Source: Paenibacillus foliorum
Lineage (GTDB): Bacteria > Bacillota > Bacilli > Paenibacillales > NBRC-103111
Reading direction: 5' to 3'
Assembly: GCF_013141765.1 (NCBI RefSeq)
Contig: NZ_WHOD01000055.1
Span: 124,001 to 188,000 of the forward strand
DNA length: 64,000 nt
How positions within the stretch are numbered: position 1 is the first letter of the stretch; each line of letters starts with the position of its first letter. Under the pieces are notes generated by a model that worked only from the letters and a program-made list of their open reading frames with translations, searched no databases and was not told where the DNA came from. A program made the translations under genes and the position numbers. Shown here in pieces: positions 18,423-27,458 of this stretch.

Positions 18423-18719
18423 ATGAAAGAAATCTCGCTTGGATTAGTAGAAAACTGGACTGAGCTGCCGAGAGAGATTCAGATCGAGCGGAGGTCCTAT
18501 TATTTATTGAAGGATGGGAATACCTATCGTCTGGTATCTCAAGTTTGTCCACATGCAGGCGGATTAGTTGAATTTGAAGACGGAGAATTGGTCTGCTTCA
18601 TGCATGGTTGGTGTTTTGACAGGCATACTGGAGCTTGTATAAATGTACCTAGCAAACGATTAGCTGAACATTCCGTTTTAGCTAGAGACGGGCAATTATT
18701 TGTTCAGTTTAATGATTAA
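18423..18719 (+). CDS. Rieske [2Fe-2S] ferredoxin-like protein
   Basis: The 98-aa protein carries both halves of the Rieske cluster motif: C-x-H in QVCPHAGG and C-x2-H in CFMHGWCFD, 16 residues apart, giving two Cys and two His ligands. It is soluble and the size of a stand-alone Rieske ferredoxin or NirD-like subunit. The ATG follows GGAGG. It is the first gene of a likely three-gene unit with an MFS exporter and an ArsR regulator. No oxygenase is near, so the electron partner is unknown. Confidence 0.88.
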   Translation: MKEISLGLVENWTELPREIQIERRSYYLLKDGNTYRLVSQVCPHAGGLVEFEDGELVCFMHGWCFDRHTGACINVPSKRLAEHSVLARDGQLFVQFND

Positions 18720-18754
18720 AATTTTACTCAAATGAATCAACTGGAGGAAGTTGC

Positions 18755-20029
18755 GTGAGCAGTAAATTAGCAGAGAGCAGTCTTCACAGACAAGTTGGGC
18801 AAAGGCAGAGCTTATCTAAAGGCATCATTTTACTAATGGCTATTGCATGCGGTATGACAGTCGCGAATCTTTATTATAATCAACCGCTTCTTGCGGATAT
18901 TGGGCGAACCTTTCAAGTGAATGCGAATCAGATTGGAATCATTTCTATGCTAACTCAGATCGGATATGCAGTCGGCTTGTTCTTATTTGTCCCATTAGGT
19001 GATATGCGGGAAAGGAGACAGTTGCTATGTATCCTGCTCATTGCCGTATCCGTTTCTCTAGTAGGAATTGCTACAGCGCAATCCTTAATTTGGATTAGTA
19101 TTGCCAGCCTGCTCGTTGGAGTTACAACGGTTATACCGCAGATGATGGTTCCTCTTGCCGCACAGCTTGCCGCCCCCTCAGAAAGAGGCAAAGTAATAGG
19201 CACAGTTATGAGTGGTTTATTAATAGGCATCCTGTTGGCTAGAACTGTTTCTGGAATAGTTGGCGGAGCTTTAGGATGGCGGACGATGTTTGGAATTGCT
19301 GCCGTGATGATGCTGCTTCTGGCAGTAATATTAAGAGTATACTTGCCTAAAAGCTACCCAGAGTCCAAAATATCATACCGTCAGTTGATGTTATCCATAG
19401 GACAGCTAATTATCGAGCATCGGACGCTTCGTGAAGCATCTCTAATTGCTGCAATGATGTTCGGCAGCTTCAGCGCTTTTTGGACCACTCTTGTTTTTTA
19501 CATAGAAGGGGCTCCGTATAATTATGGCAGTGAAATTGCGGGCTTGTTCGGGCTAATAGGGGTGGCCGGCGCTCTCGCTGCTCCAATTGCAGGACGCTTG
19601 TCAGATCGTTATAATACCAAATACATTGTAGGCTGTTCTATCGTTATTACATTACTCGCTTTTGTGTTTTTTTGGCTGTTTGGCAACCACTTATGGGGTT
19701 TAGTTATCGGTGTGCTTTTACTGGATCTGGGAGTGCAGGGGGGACAAATTGCTAACCAATCACGGATTTACAGCTTGGCTCCAGAGGCACGCGGCAGGCT
19801 AAATACCGTTTATATGGTGTCTACCTTTTTGTTCGGAGCAGTAGGGTCTGCGCTTGGCAGCTATGCTTGGAGCTTATGGCACTGGAATGGTGTGAGTGCT
19901 GTAGGGGGGAGTATGGTTCTAATAGCATTTACTGTTTGGGGATGGCACCGAATGAAGGAACGGAAAAGCAGTTATAATAGTCGGAATAACGGACTTGATG
20001 CAACGGTACATAGAGAAGGCGGTGCTTGA
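18755..20029 (+). CDS. MFS transporter
   Basis: This 424-aa protein has about 12 transmembrane helices and the MFS loop motif GDMRERRQLL after helix 2, with PIAGRLSDRYNTKYIVG after helix 7. The start is a GTG at 18755 behind GGAGGAAG. It resembles the YwoG-like group of drug or metabolite exporters. The gene overlaps the following ArsR-type regulator gene by about 32 bp, suggesting the regulator controls it. Substrate not identifiable. Confidence 0.9.
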   Translation: MSSKLAESSLHRQVGQRQSLSKGIILLMAIACGMTVANLYYNQPLLADIGRTFQVNANQIGIISMLTQIGYAVGLFLFVPLGDMRERRQLLCILLIAVSVSLVGIATAQSLIWISIASLLVGVTTVIPQMMVPLAAQLAAPSERGKVIGTVMSGLLIGILLARTVSGIVGGALGWRTMFGIAAVMMLLLAVILRVYLPKSYPESKISYRQLMLSIGQLIIEHRTLREASLIAAMMFGSFSAFWTTLVFYIEGAPYNYGSEIAGLFGLIGVAGALAAPIAGRLSDRYNTKYIVGCSIVITLLAFVFFWLFGNHLWGLVIGVLLLDLGVQGGQIANQSRIYSLAPEARGRLNTVYMVSTFLFGAVGSALGSYAWSLWHWNGVSAVGGSMVLIAFTVWGWHRMKERKSSYNSRNNGLDATVHREGGA

Positions 20030-20393
20030 GTTGGAAAAGGTGCTACAAGATCAATGTGATGAGACCTGCGAAGGTACGGTTAATGTTGTCACTTTAAAGC
20101 AAAATTTAATACCCGAAACGACAGCGGCGGGTTTAGCTGATGTATTCAAAGCGCTCGGGGACCCAACACGTGTAAAAATCATCTATACCTTATTGCAAAC
20201 AGAGCTTTGTGTACATGATTTGACTGTCGTTCTGGATATGGGACAATCGGCTATTTCCCATCAACTAAGGTATTTGCGTAATTTGCGAATTGTTAAGCGC
20301 CGTAAGGTAGGTAAGACGGTATTTTATTCTCTAGATGACGAGCATATCGAGCAAATTTTTGTCCAAATGCTGCAGCATATCAAGCACGTATAA
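19998..20393 (+). CDS. ArsR/SmtB-family metalloregulator, CadC-like
   Basis: The ~131-aa protein has a winged helix with the ArsR core FKALGDPTRVKIIYTLL and recognition region MGQSAISHQLRYLRN. The alpha3 motif ELCVHDL corresponds to CadC/CmtR-type ELCVCDL with His in place of the second Cys. An N-terminal QCDETC pair could complete a thiolate-rich metal site. The true start is uncertain: TTG 19995, ATG 19998 and GTG 20022 are all in frame inside the MFS gene and none has a good ribosome site. It is likely the autorepressor of the Rieske/MFS/ArsR unit. Confidence 0.88.
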   Translation: MQRYIEKAVLELEKVLQDQCDETCEGTVNVVTLKQNLIPETTAAGLADVFKALGDPTRVKIIYTLLQTELCVHDLTVVLDMGQSAISHQLRYLRNLRIVKRRKVGKTVFYSLDDEHIEQIFVQMLQHIKHV

Positions 20394-20430
20394 CAGTTGT
20401 TTTTCAATCCAACAAGAAGTGCTGAGGGAA

Positions 20431-20458
20431 GGCAGAGCAAGTATCTCTGTCTTTTTTT
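20431..20458 (+). terminator. intrinsic terminator after the ArsR gene
   Basis: GGCAGAG (20431-20437) pairs with CTCTGTC (20445-20451) with one wobble and is followed by a run of seven T. Confidence 0.8.
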
Positions 20459-20484
20459 GTTGTGTACAAATATCTTGTCGCAGA

Positions 20485-20513
20485 TTGACTTTTTATAAAC
20501 AGAGATGTAATAT
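20485..20513 (+). promoter_or_regulatory. promoter of the DUF2087 gene
   Basis: TTGACT and TAATAT are separated by exactly 17 bp, 41 bp upstream of the ATG. Confidence 0.55.
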
Positions 20514-20553
20514 GTCTGGTATAAAGTAAACATTACAAGGATGTGTTTGTTAA

Positions 20554-21309
20554 ATGGAAGTTTCAGAACGTTTTTGGAATGCGACCCTTGAAGAGCTGAA
20601 AAACGGCTACTGTGAAGAAGGGGAGCAGGTTGTCTGCTTATTATGCGGGAAAAAGCTTGAGAAAGGGATCATTTACCCTGACGATGGTATTTTATACGAG
20701 GCTGGGAGATTTATGCGTGTTCACATTGAGAAGTCTCACCAATCTGTGTTTGAGTATTTGATACAGCTTGATAAAAAGCTGACGGGTCTTACCGATCATC
20801 AAAATAATCTTCTGAGGCTGTTTCATCAGGGGAAAAGTGACCAAGAGGTTCAGAAGGAAATGGGGATTGGCAGCGCGTCTACAATTCGAAATCATCGATT
20901 TGCCTTAAAGGAGAAGGAACGGCAGTCTAAGGTATTCTTAGCCATGATGGAATTGTTAAAGGAAAAGGATAGTTATGCGCCTGCCTTCGTGGAGCTTCAT
21001 AAATCAGCAAAGATGGTAGATGAGAGGTACAATATTACTCAGGAAGAAAATGAAACCATTCTGAAGAAATATTTTCCTGAGGGCACAGACGGACCCATTA
21101 AAGCCTTCTCCAAGAAGGAAAAGCATAAGCTTGTGGTGCTACGGGAAATTGCCAAACGCTTCAACAGTGAGCAAATCTATACCGAGAAAGAGATCAATCA
21201 CATTTTAAAGGTAGTATATCCAGATTATGTCACGCTGAGAAGATATTTGATCGAATATGGCTTCATGGATCGAAAGTCTGACGGTAGCGAATATTGGATT
21301 AAGGAATAA
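20554..21309 (+). CDS. DUF2087 protein with LuxR-like helix-turn-helix
   Basis: The 251-aa protein begins with a segment containing CLLCGK and a His-rich VHIEKSH, possibly metal-binding (about 28-62). A LuxR/sigma-4-like helix-turn-helix follows (LTDHQNNLLRLFHQGKSDQE onward, about 79-115), and the DUF2087 domain lies in the C-terminal third (about 165-245, ending in RRYLIEYGFMDRKSDGSEYW). DUF2087 is commonly found on putative transcriptional regulators. The gene is 36 bp from a GIY-YIG gene, with which it probably forms an operon. What it senses is unknown. Confidence 0.82.
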   Translation: MEVSERFWNATLEELKNGYCEEGEQVVCLLCGKKLEKGIIYPDDGILYEAGRFMRVHIEKSHQSVFEYLIQLDKKLTGLTDHQNNLLRLFHQGKSDQEVQKEMGIGSASTIRNHRFALKEKERQSKVFLAMMELLKEKDSYAPAFVELHKSAKMVDERYNITQEENETILKKYFPEGTDGPIKAFSKKEKHKLVVLREIAKRFNSEQIYTEKEINHILKVVYPDYVTLRRYLIEYGFMDRKSDGSEYWIKE

Positions 21310-21345
21310 TCGAATAATCGAAAAATACGTAAGGAGAGGATGCTC

Positions 21346-21708
21346 ATGGATCGCAGAAAAGAACTCGTACAGCAATATAAAGAACTCAAAACAGAAGCTG
21401 GAATTTATCAGATAAAAAATATCATCAATCAAAAGATTCTTATTGCTAGCACGAATAATTTAAAATCCTTGAATGGAAAAACTCTCATGCTGAAATTGGG
21501 CTCACACCGTAATCTACAGCTCCAAAAAGAATGGAATGAATTTGGTGAAGCTGCTTTTGTAATTGAAGTATTAGAGGTTCTTGTTAAAAAAGAGGGATAT
21601 TTTGACGAGAAGGATGAATTGAAGAAATTAGAAGAAAAGTGGCTCCATGATCTTCAACCCTTTGATAATAGGGGCTACAATAAAATAAATAACATTAATA
21701 ATAAATGA
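21346..21708 (+). CDS. GIY-YIG-like nuclease-family protein
   Basis: This 120-aa protein opens with AGIYQIKNIINQKILIAST, matching the GIY half of the GIY-YIG fold; the second YIG-like element is degenerate (ILIAST). A Glu/Asn-containing stretch later (LEEKWLHDLQPFDNRGYNK) fits the C-terminal catalytic Glu and the conserved Asn of the fold. The start at 21346 is preferred over the in-frame ATG at 21340 because GGAGAGG would be too close to the latter. Whether it cuts DNA is not clear given the degenerate motif. Confidence 0.78.
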   Translation: MDRRKELVQQYKELKTEAGIYQIKNIINQKILIASTNNLKSLNGKTLMLKLGSHRNLQLQKEWNEFGEAAFVIEVLEVLVKKEGYFDEKDELKKLEEKWLHDLQPFDNRGYNKINNINNK

Positions 21709-21785
21709 TATTAATAATAAGTTGGATGTGTTTAAAGATAGATTCTGTATAATCAATGAAATTAGTCGAAAAGAGGAGATTAACG

Positions 21786-22928
21786 GTGGCGGAGCCATTG
21801 AAAGCTATGTATAATGAGGATTTCCTGCGACTCTTCGGACAAAAAGTTTATAAGGTTTATTCCGCTTTTGACACGGAGGGATTCATCAGCAAGGTGATGG
21901 ACGAGAGCTGGGAAAATCTAGAACTAAAAGCCCGTATGCGTCGAATCTCTCAAACTCTCGGGGAATATTTGCCTGCTCGGTACGAAGATGCGTTAGAAGT
22001 ATTGTTTAAAATTGATGAGGACTGTATCGGCTTTCCGTACTTGTTCTTTCCTGATTTTATCGAGGTATACGGTCAGGAGGATAAGCACTGGGCGCTTTCC
22101 ATGAAAGCATTGGAACGGTTTACACGAAGGTCATCTGCTGAATTTGCTGTAAGGCCATTCCTTCTGCGCGATCCAGAGCGAATGATGCTTCAGATGCTGG
22201 AATGGTCTAAGAATCCGAGTGAGCATGTGAGGCGGCTTGCAAGTGAAGGCAGCCGGCCGCGGCTACCGTGGGGACAGGCGCTTCCAATGTTCAAGCGAGA
22301 TCCTTCTCCTATTTTTCCATTGCTGGAGCAGTTGAAGGAAGACCCGTCTTTGTATGTACGCAAAAGCGTAGCTAACAATCTGAATGATATTACCAAGGAT
22401 CATCCTTCTCTTGTCCTTGATACCGCTCGTAGATGGAAAGGCACACACCCGGACACGGATTGGATCGTGCGGCATGCGTGCCGATCCTTGATTAGAAAAG
22501 CTAACCCTGAAATTCTTGCCTTATTCGGTTATGCAGAATCTGCAGTAGAGACACCTCTTGTAACATCCGCTTCTTTATCCATTGAGCCTGTTGAGCTGTC
22601 AATTGGTGAGAAATGTGAGCTGAGGTATGAGCTTCGGACCCGTGAAGGCGAACCGGTACGAGTTCGGATTGAATACGGAATCGACTTCGTGAAGAGCAAT
22701 GGATCTGCATCACGCAAATTATTCCTCTTATCTGACAAAACCGTACCAGGCGGAACAAGGCTTAATGGCACTCGTAACCACAGCTGGGCCAATCTGACTA
22801 CACGCCGTCATTATCCAGGCGAGCATAAGATTGCCTTGGTGGTGAATGGGCAAGAGGTTGCGAATAGTGTTATTAACCTTGTTGGAAATGATGCTCCCCT
22901 CGAACAATTTGAGCGATTGGGATTGTAA
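21786..22928 (+). CDS. DNA alkylation repair protein, AlkC-like glycosylase
   Basis: The 380-aa protein is made of HEAT-like helical repeats (about 1-255) with motifs such as EHVRRLASEGSRPRLPW and WIVRHACRSLIRK, typical of the AlkC/AlkD superfamily. These excise N3- and N7-alkylated purines without flipping the base. A C-terminal Ig-like beta domain (about 265-370, SIEPVELSIGEKCELRYELR) is the mark of AlkC rather than AlkD. A GTG start at 21786 with GAGGAG 7 nt ahead is favoured over the ATG at 21756, which would put that site inside the gene. It follows the GIY-YIG gene by 77 bp. Confidence 0.88.
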   Translation: MAEPLKAMYNEDFLRLFGQKVYKVYSAFDTEGFISKVMDESWENLELKARMRRISQTLGEYLPARYEDALEVLFKIDEDCIGFPYLFFPDFIEVYGQEDKHWALSMKALERFTRRSSAEFAVRPFLLRDPERMMLQMLEWSKNPSEHVRRLASEGSRPRLPWGQALPMFKRDPSPIFPLLEQLKEDPSLYVRKSVANNLNDITKDHPSLVLDTARRWKGTHPDTDWIVRHACRSLIRKANPEILALFGYAESAVETPLVTSASLSIEPVELSIGEKCELRYELRTREGEPVRVRIEYGIDFVKSNGSASRKLFLLSDKTVPGGTRLNGTRNHSWANLTTRRHYPGEHKIALVVNGQEVANSVINLVGNDAPLEQFERLGL

Positions 22929-22988
22929 GCGGTATACACATAAACAAGAGTATGTATAATTAATTTATGAAAGGAGATGAGAAGGCTA

Positions 22989-24143
22989 ATGAAATATTTA
23001 CAAGAACGGTTAACTCCGCTGCTTAAGGGATGGGTGGAAAAAGGACCTGCCGGATGTGCTTGCACTATTGTCAGAAATGGAGAATTAATGTATCAGGAAA
23101 GCTTTGGGTATCTGGATTTAGAAAAGAAAACAAAGCTTCAACCTGATACCATCTACCGAATTTATTCTATGACCAAAGTGGTTACATGCGTAGCGGCGTT
23201 AATGCTGTATGAGAGGGGACTTTTTCTTCTAAACGATCCGCTCGAGGATTATTTGCCGGAGTTCAAAAATCCTATGGTTTACAGGTATAATGAATTCGGT
23301 GTAAGATCGACATCCCCGGCAACTGCTTCCATTCGGATCAAGGATTTGTTCACCATGTCTTCGGGGCTTACATACGGCGGGGACAGTACAGAAACGGAAC
23401 GGTTGACTCGTATAGTTATGGAGAATGCTGCTAAAACGATGGATATCCGAGCTTTGTCCAAAGCGCTTGCTACCAATCCACTTGCATTCGATCCCGGTAC
23501 ACATTGGAAGTATGGTACAAGTCATGATGTCCTTGCAGCTTTGATTGAGGTGCTGTCTGGTGAAACATTCGGTGAATTTCTGAGTAAGGAAATTTTCGAA
23601 CCATTGGGGATGACCGATACCTCTTTCCACATCTCCGAAGATAAACGTGAAAGACTTTGTAAGATGTATGATCGTACAGAAGACGGCGTGCTGACCCCTA
23701 ATATCAATATGGATGTCCCTTATCAGCCAGGCTGTAACTATGAGAGTGGCGGAGGAGGCCTTCTGTCAACGGTCGGTGATTACAGTCGTTTTGCGCAGGC
23801 ACTGGCGAGAGGTGGAGAGTTGGATGGAGTGCAGATTCTTAGCCGGAAGACGGTGCAATTAATGGCAACAAATCATTTGGGGCCACAGCAGATCAAAGAT
23901 TACAATTGGCCACAACAGAAAGGCTATGGCTATGGTTTGGGTGTCCGTGTCATGACGGATCCTGCAGATGGAGGCATCAATGGATCTCTAGGCGAATTTG
24001 GCTGGGCCGGTTTAGCCGGATCGTGGGTATTGATCGATCCGAAGGAGCAACTAACCGTCGTTTATATGCAGCAGATGCTGCCAAGTCTCGAGCCTTATAT
24101 TCACCCACGAATGCGTGCCGTCATCTATGGATCGATAGAATAG
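22989..24143 (+). CDS. serine hydrolase, beta-lactamase/class C fold
   Basis: This 384-aa protein has the SxxK catalytic pair (Ser60-Lys63 in YSMTK) and a YxS-type element (KYGTSHD) in place of the Tyr-x-Asn motif. A Gly-rich FGWAGLAGSW stretch near the C terminus sits where the KTG-like triad is expected. These esterase/DD-peptidase-like proteins hydrolyse esters or peptides; true beta-lactamase activity is unlikely. There is no signal peptide, so it is probably cytoplasmic. The ATG at 22989 is preferred to the one at 22977, which abuts the AAAGGAG. Confidence 0.88.
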   Translation: MKYLQERLTPLLKGWVEKGPAGCACTIVRNGELMYQESFGYLDLEKKTKLQPDTIYRIYSMTKVVTCVAALMLYERGLFLLNDPLEDYLPEFKNPMVYRYNEFGVRSTSPATASIRIKDLFTMSSGLTYGGDSTETERLTRIVMENAAKTMDIRALSKALATNPLAFDPGTHWKYGTSHDVLAALIEVLSGETFGEFLSKEIFEPLGMTDTSFHISEDKRERLCKMYDRTEDGVLTPNINMDVPYQPGCNYESGGGGLLSTVGDYSRFAQALARGGELDGVQILSRKTVQLMATNHLGPQQIKDYNWPQQKGYGYGLGVRVMTDPADGGINGSLGEFGWAGLAGSWVLIDPKEQLTVVYMQQMLPSLEPYIHPRMRAVIYGSIE

Positions 24144-24212
24144 ATAATCGGTTGAATAAATAGTGACATGCGTAGCGATCTAAGTTAGCCTAACTTGTGG
24201 AGGACGTTCTTT

Positions 24213-24305
24213 ATGGAAAATAAACCGTCGTGCTGCTGCCAGAACGGCCAATACACCGGACAGCTCATCGGGAAATACTGGGTTTCGATGCGCTGCAGAC
24301 TATAA
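24213..24305 (+). pseudogene. 30-codon Cys-rich ORF, possible gene remnant
   Basis: A GGAGG site 10 nt upstream introduces a 30-aa frame starting MENKPSCCCQNGQ. The KPSCC start is reminiscent of the N terminus of formylglycine-generating (SUMF1-type) enzymes in Paenibacillus-like genomes, but nothing after about 13 residues supports this. It could be the stub left by a deletion or a true small Cys-rich peptide. Confidence 0.35.
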
Positions 24306-24387
24306 TTTTTAATTAATTTGCATCGTTTTGACAACTTCATCTCCTGTTTCTCAGTAATTATGACATCACAGATAAAAACAGGTTAGT

Positions 24388-24430
24388 TGATCCTCAAGGT
24401 ATTGCATACCTTGCAGGATCATTTTTTATT
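24388..24430 (+). terminator. intrinsic terminator before the Nudix gene
   Basis: Two 15-16-nt arms (24388-24402 and 24406-24421, one bulged base) around TGC are followed by TTTTTTATT. Confidence 0.8.
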
Positions 24431-24494
24431 GTAGAAAATACCCAATTGTAATGTAAACTAAAGCTAGATTAACTAATTCGTGAGGAGAATGAAA

Positions 24495-24941
24495 ATGAAT
24501 GATTTGCTGCAGGTACGTGTAACTGGAATATTAATTGAGAACGAACAAATTCTGCTAGTGAAACAACAGGTATCGAATTCCAGAGCTTGGTCATTGCCAG
24601 GCGGTCGGGTAGAGCAAGGGGAGACGTTGGAAGACTCAATAGTGAGAGAACTGCTGGAAGAGACGGGATTACATACTAGAGTTGTCAGGCTGCTCTATCT
24701 TTGCGACGTTCCACAGGCCAATCCTTCATTAATCCATATTTCGTTCTTAATGGAGCGAATGGAAGGGGAGCTTACCCTGCCAACTAACGAATTCGATAAA
24801 AATCCGATTACAGATGTTCGCATGGTCCCTTTTGAGCAATTAGGTGAATTGGGATTTTCAGACACATTTGTTCATATTCTTAGACATGACTTCCCGGAAA
24901 GCGGAACCTATAAGGGACTTAAAAGCAATATCGGACTGTAA
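24495..24941 (+). CDS. Nudix hydrolase
   Basis: The 148-aa protein holds a complete Nudix box (GGRVEQGETLEDSIVRELLE followed by ETG, about 37-59), which binds Mg2+ and cleaves nucleoside-diphosphate-linked substrates. The ATG at 24495 lies 7 nt after GAGGAG; earlier in-frame ATGs are too close to it. It stands alone between terminators. The substrate cannot be predicted. Confidence 0.9.
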   Translation: MNDLLQVRVTGILIENEQILLVKQQVSNSRAWSLPGGRVEQGETLEDSIVRELLEETGLHTRVVRLLYLCDVPQANPSLIHISFLMERMEGELTLPTNEFDKNPITDVRMVPFEQLGELGFSDTFVHILRHDFPESGTYKGLKSNIGL

Positions 24942-24972
24942 CACATTAAAAATGAGCGCGCCGAGTGTAGTT

Positions 24973-24996
24973 TTACTGTATATGAAAATACAGTAA
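24973..24996. repeat. inverted repeat upstream of the second sugar ABC operon
   Basis: Perfect 9-bp arms (TTACTGTAT and ATACAGTAA) flank 6 nt. There is no T-run, so an operator or leader hairpin is as likely as a terminator. Confidence 0.45.
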
Positions 24997-25014
24997 TTTC
25001 GGCTATGATTTTAA

Positions 25015-25028
25015 TGTAAGCGCAATCA
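25015..25028. promoter_or_regulatory. cre-like site of the second ABC operon
   Basis: TGTAAGCGCAATCA matches the cre consensus except for one position. A second related sequence, GCAAGCGCTT, follows at about 25051. Both precede the binding-protein gene by 40-75 bp, so CcpA control is plausible. Confidence 0.5.
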
Positions 25029-25088
25029 TCCAGACTTTTCCGGTTAATTGGCAAGCGCTTTATAAAACATTATGGGAGGAATATGTAA

Positions 25089-26426
25089 ATGAAAAGGTGG
25101 TATATCAACTCACTCTCGTTTCTCCTCATGGCGCTGCTCATAGTATCCGGTTGTTCCAGTCGTACAGGTACGACTACCACACCTGCGCCTGCCAATCCCG
25201 CACCTCCAGAGAAAAAGGACACAACCAGCCCTGCTCCGGCACCCGCTCCTGCAACAGTTGCAGCGAAGATGAAGATCACCGTTTACAGTACTGTTAATGA
25301 TCCGCCAATCCAAAACGTGTACAAAGAGGTAGTCGAGGGCTTCAAGAAAGAAAACGCAGGCGTAGATGTTGAGCTTCAGTTTCCAGGTTCTGAATATGAG
25401 AACATACTGAAGGTCAAGATGGCAGCGAACGATATGCCTGACGTATTCGATACCCATGGCTGGGCACAAATCCGCTATGGCAAATATTTGGCCGATCTGC
25501 GCGACGAAAGCTGGGCATCACAGCAGACTGATACGATTAAAAATGTCGTGACGGATAAAGATGGAAAGGTCCATGCTCTTGTCATGAGCGAAGCCAAGGA
25601 TGGTATCACCTATAGTGAGGATATCCTTGCGAAATATAATATTGAACCTCCAAAAACTTATGACGCACTAATTGCAGCAGCCGAAAAGATCAAGAATGAA
25701 AGCAAGGGAGATATCGTTCCATTCTATTTCTCAGGTATTGACTCCTGGATGTTCGGAAGCTACCTGGATATCTTCGCCACATCTCTGTTCATCAGTCCAA
25801 AGGATAATCAAGCGGAAGCCTTTCTGAATAACACGTTTGATTGGAATAAGTGGGGAGATCTTGCCCAGAAAATGCTTGACTTGCAGAAAAAGGGATTGAT
25901 CAACAAGGATGCATTAACAGCCAAATACAGTGATTTGCCGAAAATGTTTGCGAACGGTAAATTGGCATTTGCGCTCGGCAGTCCTTCCTTTGCAGACGAA
26001 GTACACAAAATCACGCCAAACCTTAAGATCGGCTATATGCCAGTTCCCTCTATGGTAGCCGGGGATGAACCCAACTTCTCCGGAGGTGAGCGTTATACAA
26101 TGGGAGCCTGGAAAGATTCGAAGCACTTACCTGAAGCGAAGAAGCTTATCGCCTATTTTGCCAAGAAAGAAAGCATGGAGAAGATCGCAAATGCAACCAA
26201 GCTGCCCCCCGGCCTCAAGGGCATAAGCTCCAATCATGAGTTCTCGGATTATTACAAAAAATACGAAAGTATCCGAGTGTTCCCGTATTTCGACCGCGTC
26301 TACTTGCCGAATGGGATGTGGGACGTTATGTGCAAACAAGGTACCGAGCTGATTGCAGGGAGGATTACAACTCAACAATTCTCTCAAATCATGAAGCAAG
26401 AAGTGGAACGGCTGCGTAAAAAATAG
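25089..26426 (+). CDS. carbohydrate ABC transporter substrate-binding lipoprotein
   Basis: The 445-aa protein has a lipoprotein signal (LIVSGC), a Pro/Ala/Thr-rich linker to about residue 58, and a family-1 solute-binding domain starting KITVYSTVNDPP. GGGAGGA lies before the ATG. It heads a five-gene set of lipoprotein, two permeases, sensor kinase and response regulator, so its ligand is probably also what the kinase responds to. No glycosidase or sugar enzyme is adjacent, so the substrate is open. Confidence 0.93.
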   Translation: MKRWYINSLSFLLMALLIVSGCSSRTGTTTTPAPANPAPPEKKDTTSPAPAPAPATVAAKMKITVYSTVNDPPIQNVYKEVVEGFKKENAGVDVELQFPGSEYENILKVKMAANDMPDVFDTHGWAQIRYGKYLADLRDESWASQQTDTIKNVVTDKDGKVHALVMSEAKDGITYSEDILAKYNIEPPKTYDALIAAAEKIKNESKGDIVPFYFSGIDSWMFGSYLDIFATSLFISPKDNQAEAFLNNTFDWNKWGDLAQKMLDLQKKGLINKDALTAKYSDLPKMFANGKLAFALGSPSFADEVHKITPNLKIGYMPVPSMVAGDEPNFSGGERYTMGAWKDSKHLPEAKKLIAYFAKKESMEKIANATKLPPGLKGISSNHEFSDYYKKYESIRVFPYFDRVYLPNGMWDVMCKQGTELIAGRITTQQFSQIMKQEVERLRKK

Positions 26427-26434
26427 ATGCTCGC

Positions 26435-26467
26435 AAGGGGGATAAACCGTTTCGTGTTATCCCCCTT
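26435..26467 (+). terminator. intercistronic hairpin after the binding-protein gene
   Basis: A perfect 11-bp stem (AAGGGGGATAA with TTATCCCCCTT) closes an 11-nt loop only 8 bp after the stop codon. Such partial terminators or 3'-stabilising hairpins typically make the binding protein more abundant than the permeases downstream. Confidence 0.7.
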
Positions 26468-26510
26468 TCTTCGATATAGGTTACCTTATCCCAGAGAATG
26501 GAGGAAGGAT

Positions 26511-27458
26511 ATGCCTTACACCACCCCCAAAAAAACGAAGCTTTACCAGAAAACGCATCAGCATCCAAAGCATACCGCCATACGCAAGCTTCTCAACTCA
26601 CCAGCCATTTTGAATGTGATGTATATTCCTGCCTTAGTGCTATTCGTCATCTTTATTTTCTTTCCTTTTGTAGAGGGGATTAAGATCTCCTATACGAATT
26701 GGGATGGATACAATCAAGACTACTCATGGGTGCAATGGGATAATTACAGAAGAATGTTCTCGGACCCGCAAATCTTGAACGTTATCCAAAACACCTTTAT
26801 CTATGGTATAGGAAGTACGGTTCTTCAGAATTTGATGGGCTTGCTCTATGCACTGCTCTTGAATCAAAGCTTTCGTAGCAAGGGGATCACAAGAACCATT
26901 ATTTATTTGCCGGTTATCATTAGTCCGTTGATTATGGGATATATTTGGTATTTTATTTTTCAATATTACGGTGGTGCTTTAAACGATATTATCCTTTTAT
27001 TCAGAGATGAGCCTGTTAACTTACTTGCCAGTCCGGAAATCAATGTATGGCTAATAACGCTAGTGAACACTTACCAGTACCTGGGGATTGCGATGATCAT
27101 ATACTTGGCAGGGCTGCAGGTCATTCCGAAGGACTATTATGAAGCGGCGCAAATTGACGGTGCAAGTAAGTTTTCCCAATTCCTGCATGTTACTTGGCCC
27201 TTGCTCGCGCCTTCCGTAACGATAAATATTGTGTTGAATTTAATAGGAGGCCTTAAGCTGTTCGATGTCATTACATCATTGACGGGTGGGGGGCCAGGGT
27301 ATGCTTCTGCGTCGTTATCTACCTTGATGTACCAGCTTTACTTTGCCAGACAGGACGCGGGATATGCTGCGGCGCTAGGGAACCTGATGTTTGTAATTAT
27401 CTCCGTGATTAGTATAACCTCCTTGTATTTGTTGCGGCGGAAGGAAGTGGCGCATTGA
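26511..27458 (+). CDS. sugar ABC transporter permease
   Basis: This 315-aa protein has a basic N terminus, about six transmembrane helices and the EAA loop ([20 protein letters not shown], about 205-224). The start at 26511 is set by GGAGGAAGG; the frame is open upstream through the intercistronic hairpin but without a ribosome site. Its stop overlaps the TTG start of the next permease. Confidence 0.92.
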   Translation: MPYTTPKKTKLYQKTHQHPKHTAIRKLLNSPAILNVMYIPALVLFVIFIFFPFVEGIKISYTNWDGYNQDYSWVQWDNYRRMFSDPQILNVIQNTFIYGIGSTVLQNLMGLLYALLLNQSFRSKGITRTIIYLPVIISPLIMGYIWYFIFQYYGGALNDIILLFRDEPVNLLASPEINVWLITLVNTYQYLGIAMIIYLAGLQVIPKDYYEAAQIDGASKFSQFLHVTWPLLAPSVTINIVLNLIGGLKLFDVITSLTGGGPGYASASLSTLMYQLYFARQDAGYAAALGNLMFVIISVISITSLYLLRRKEVAH

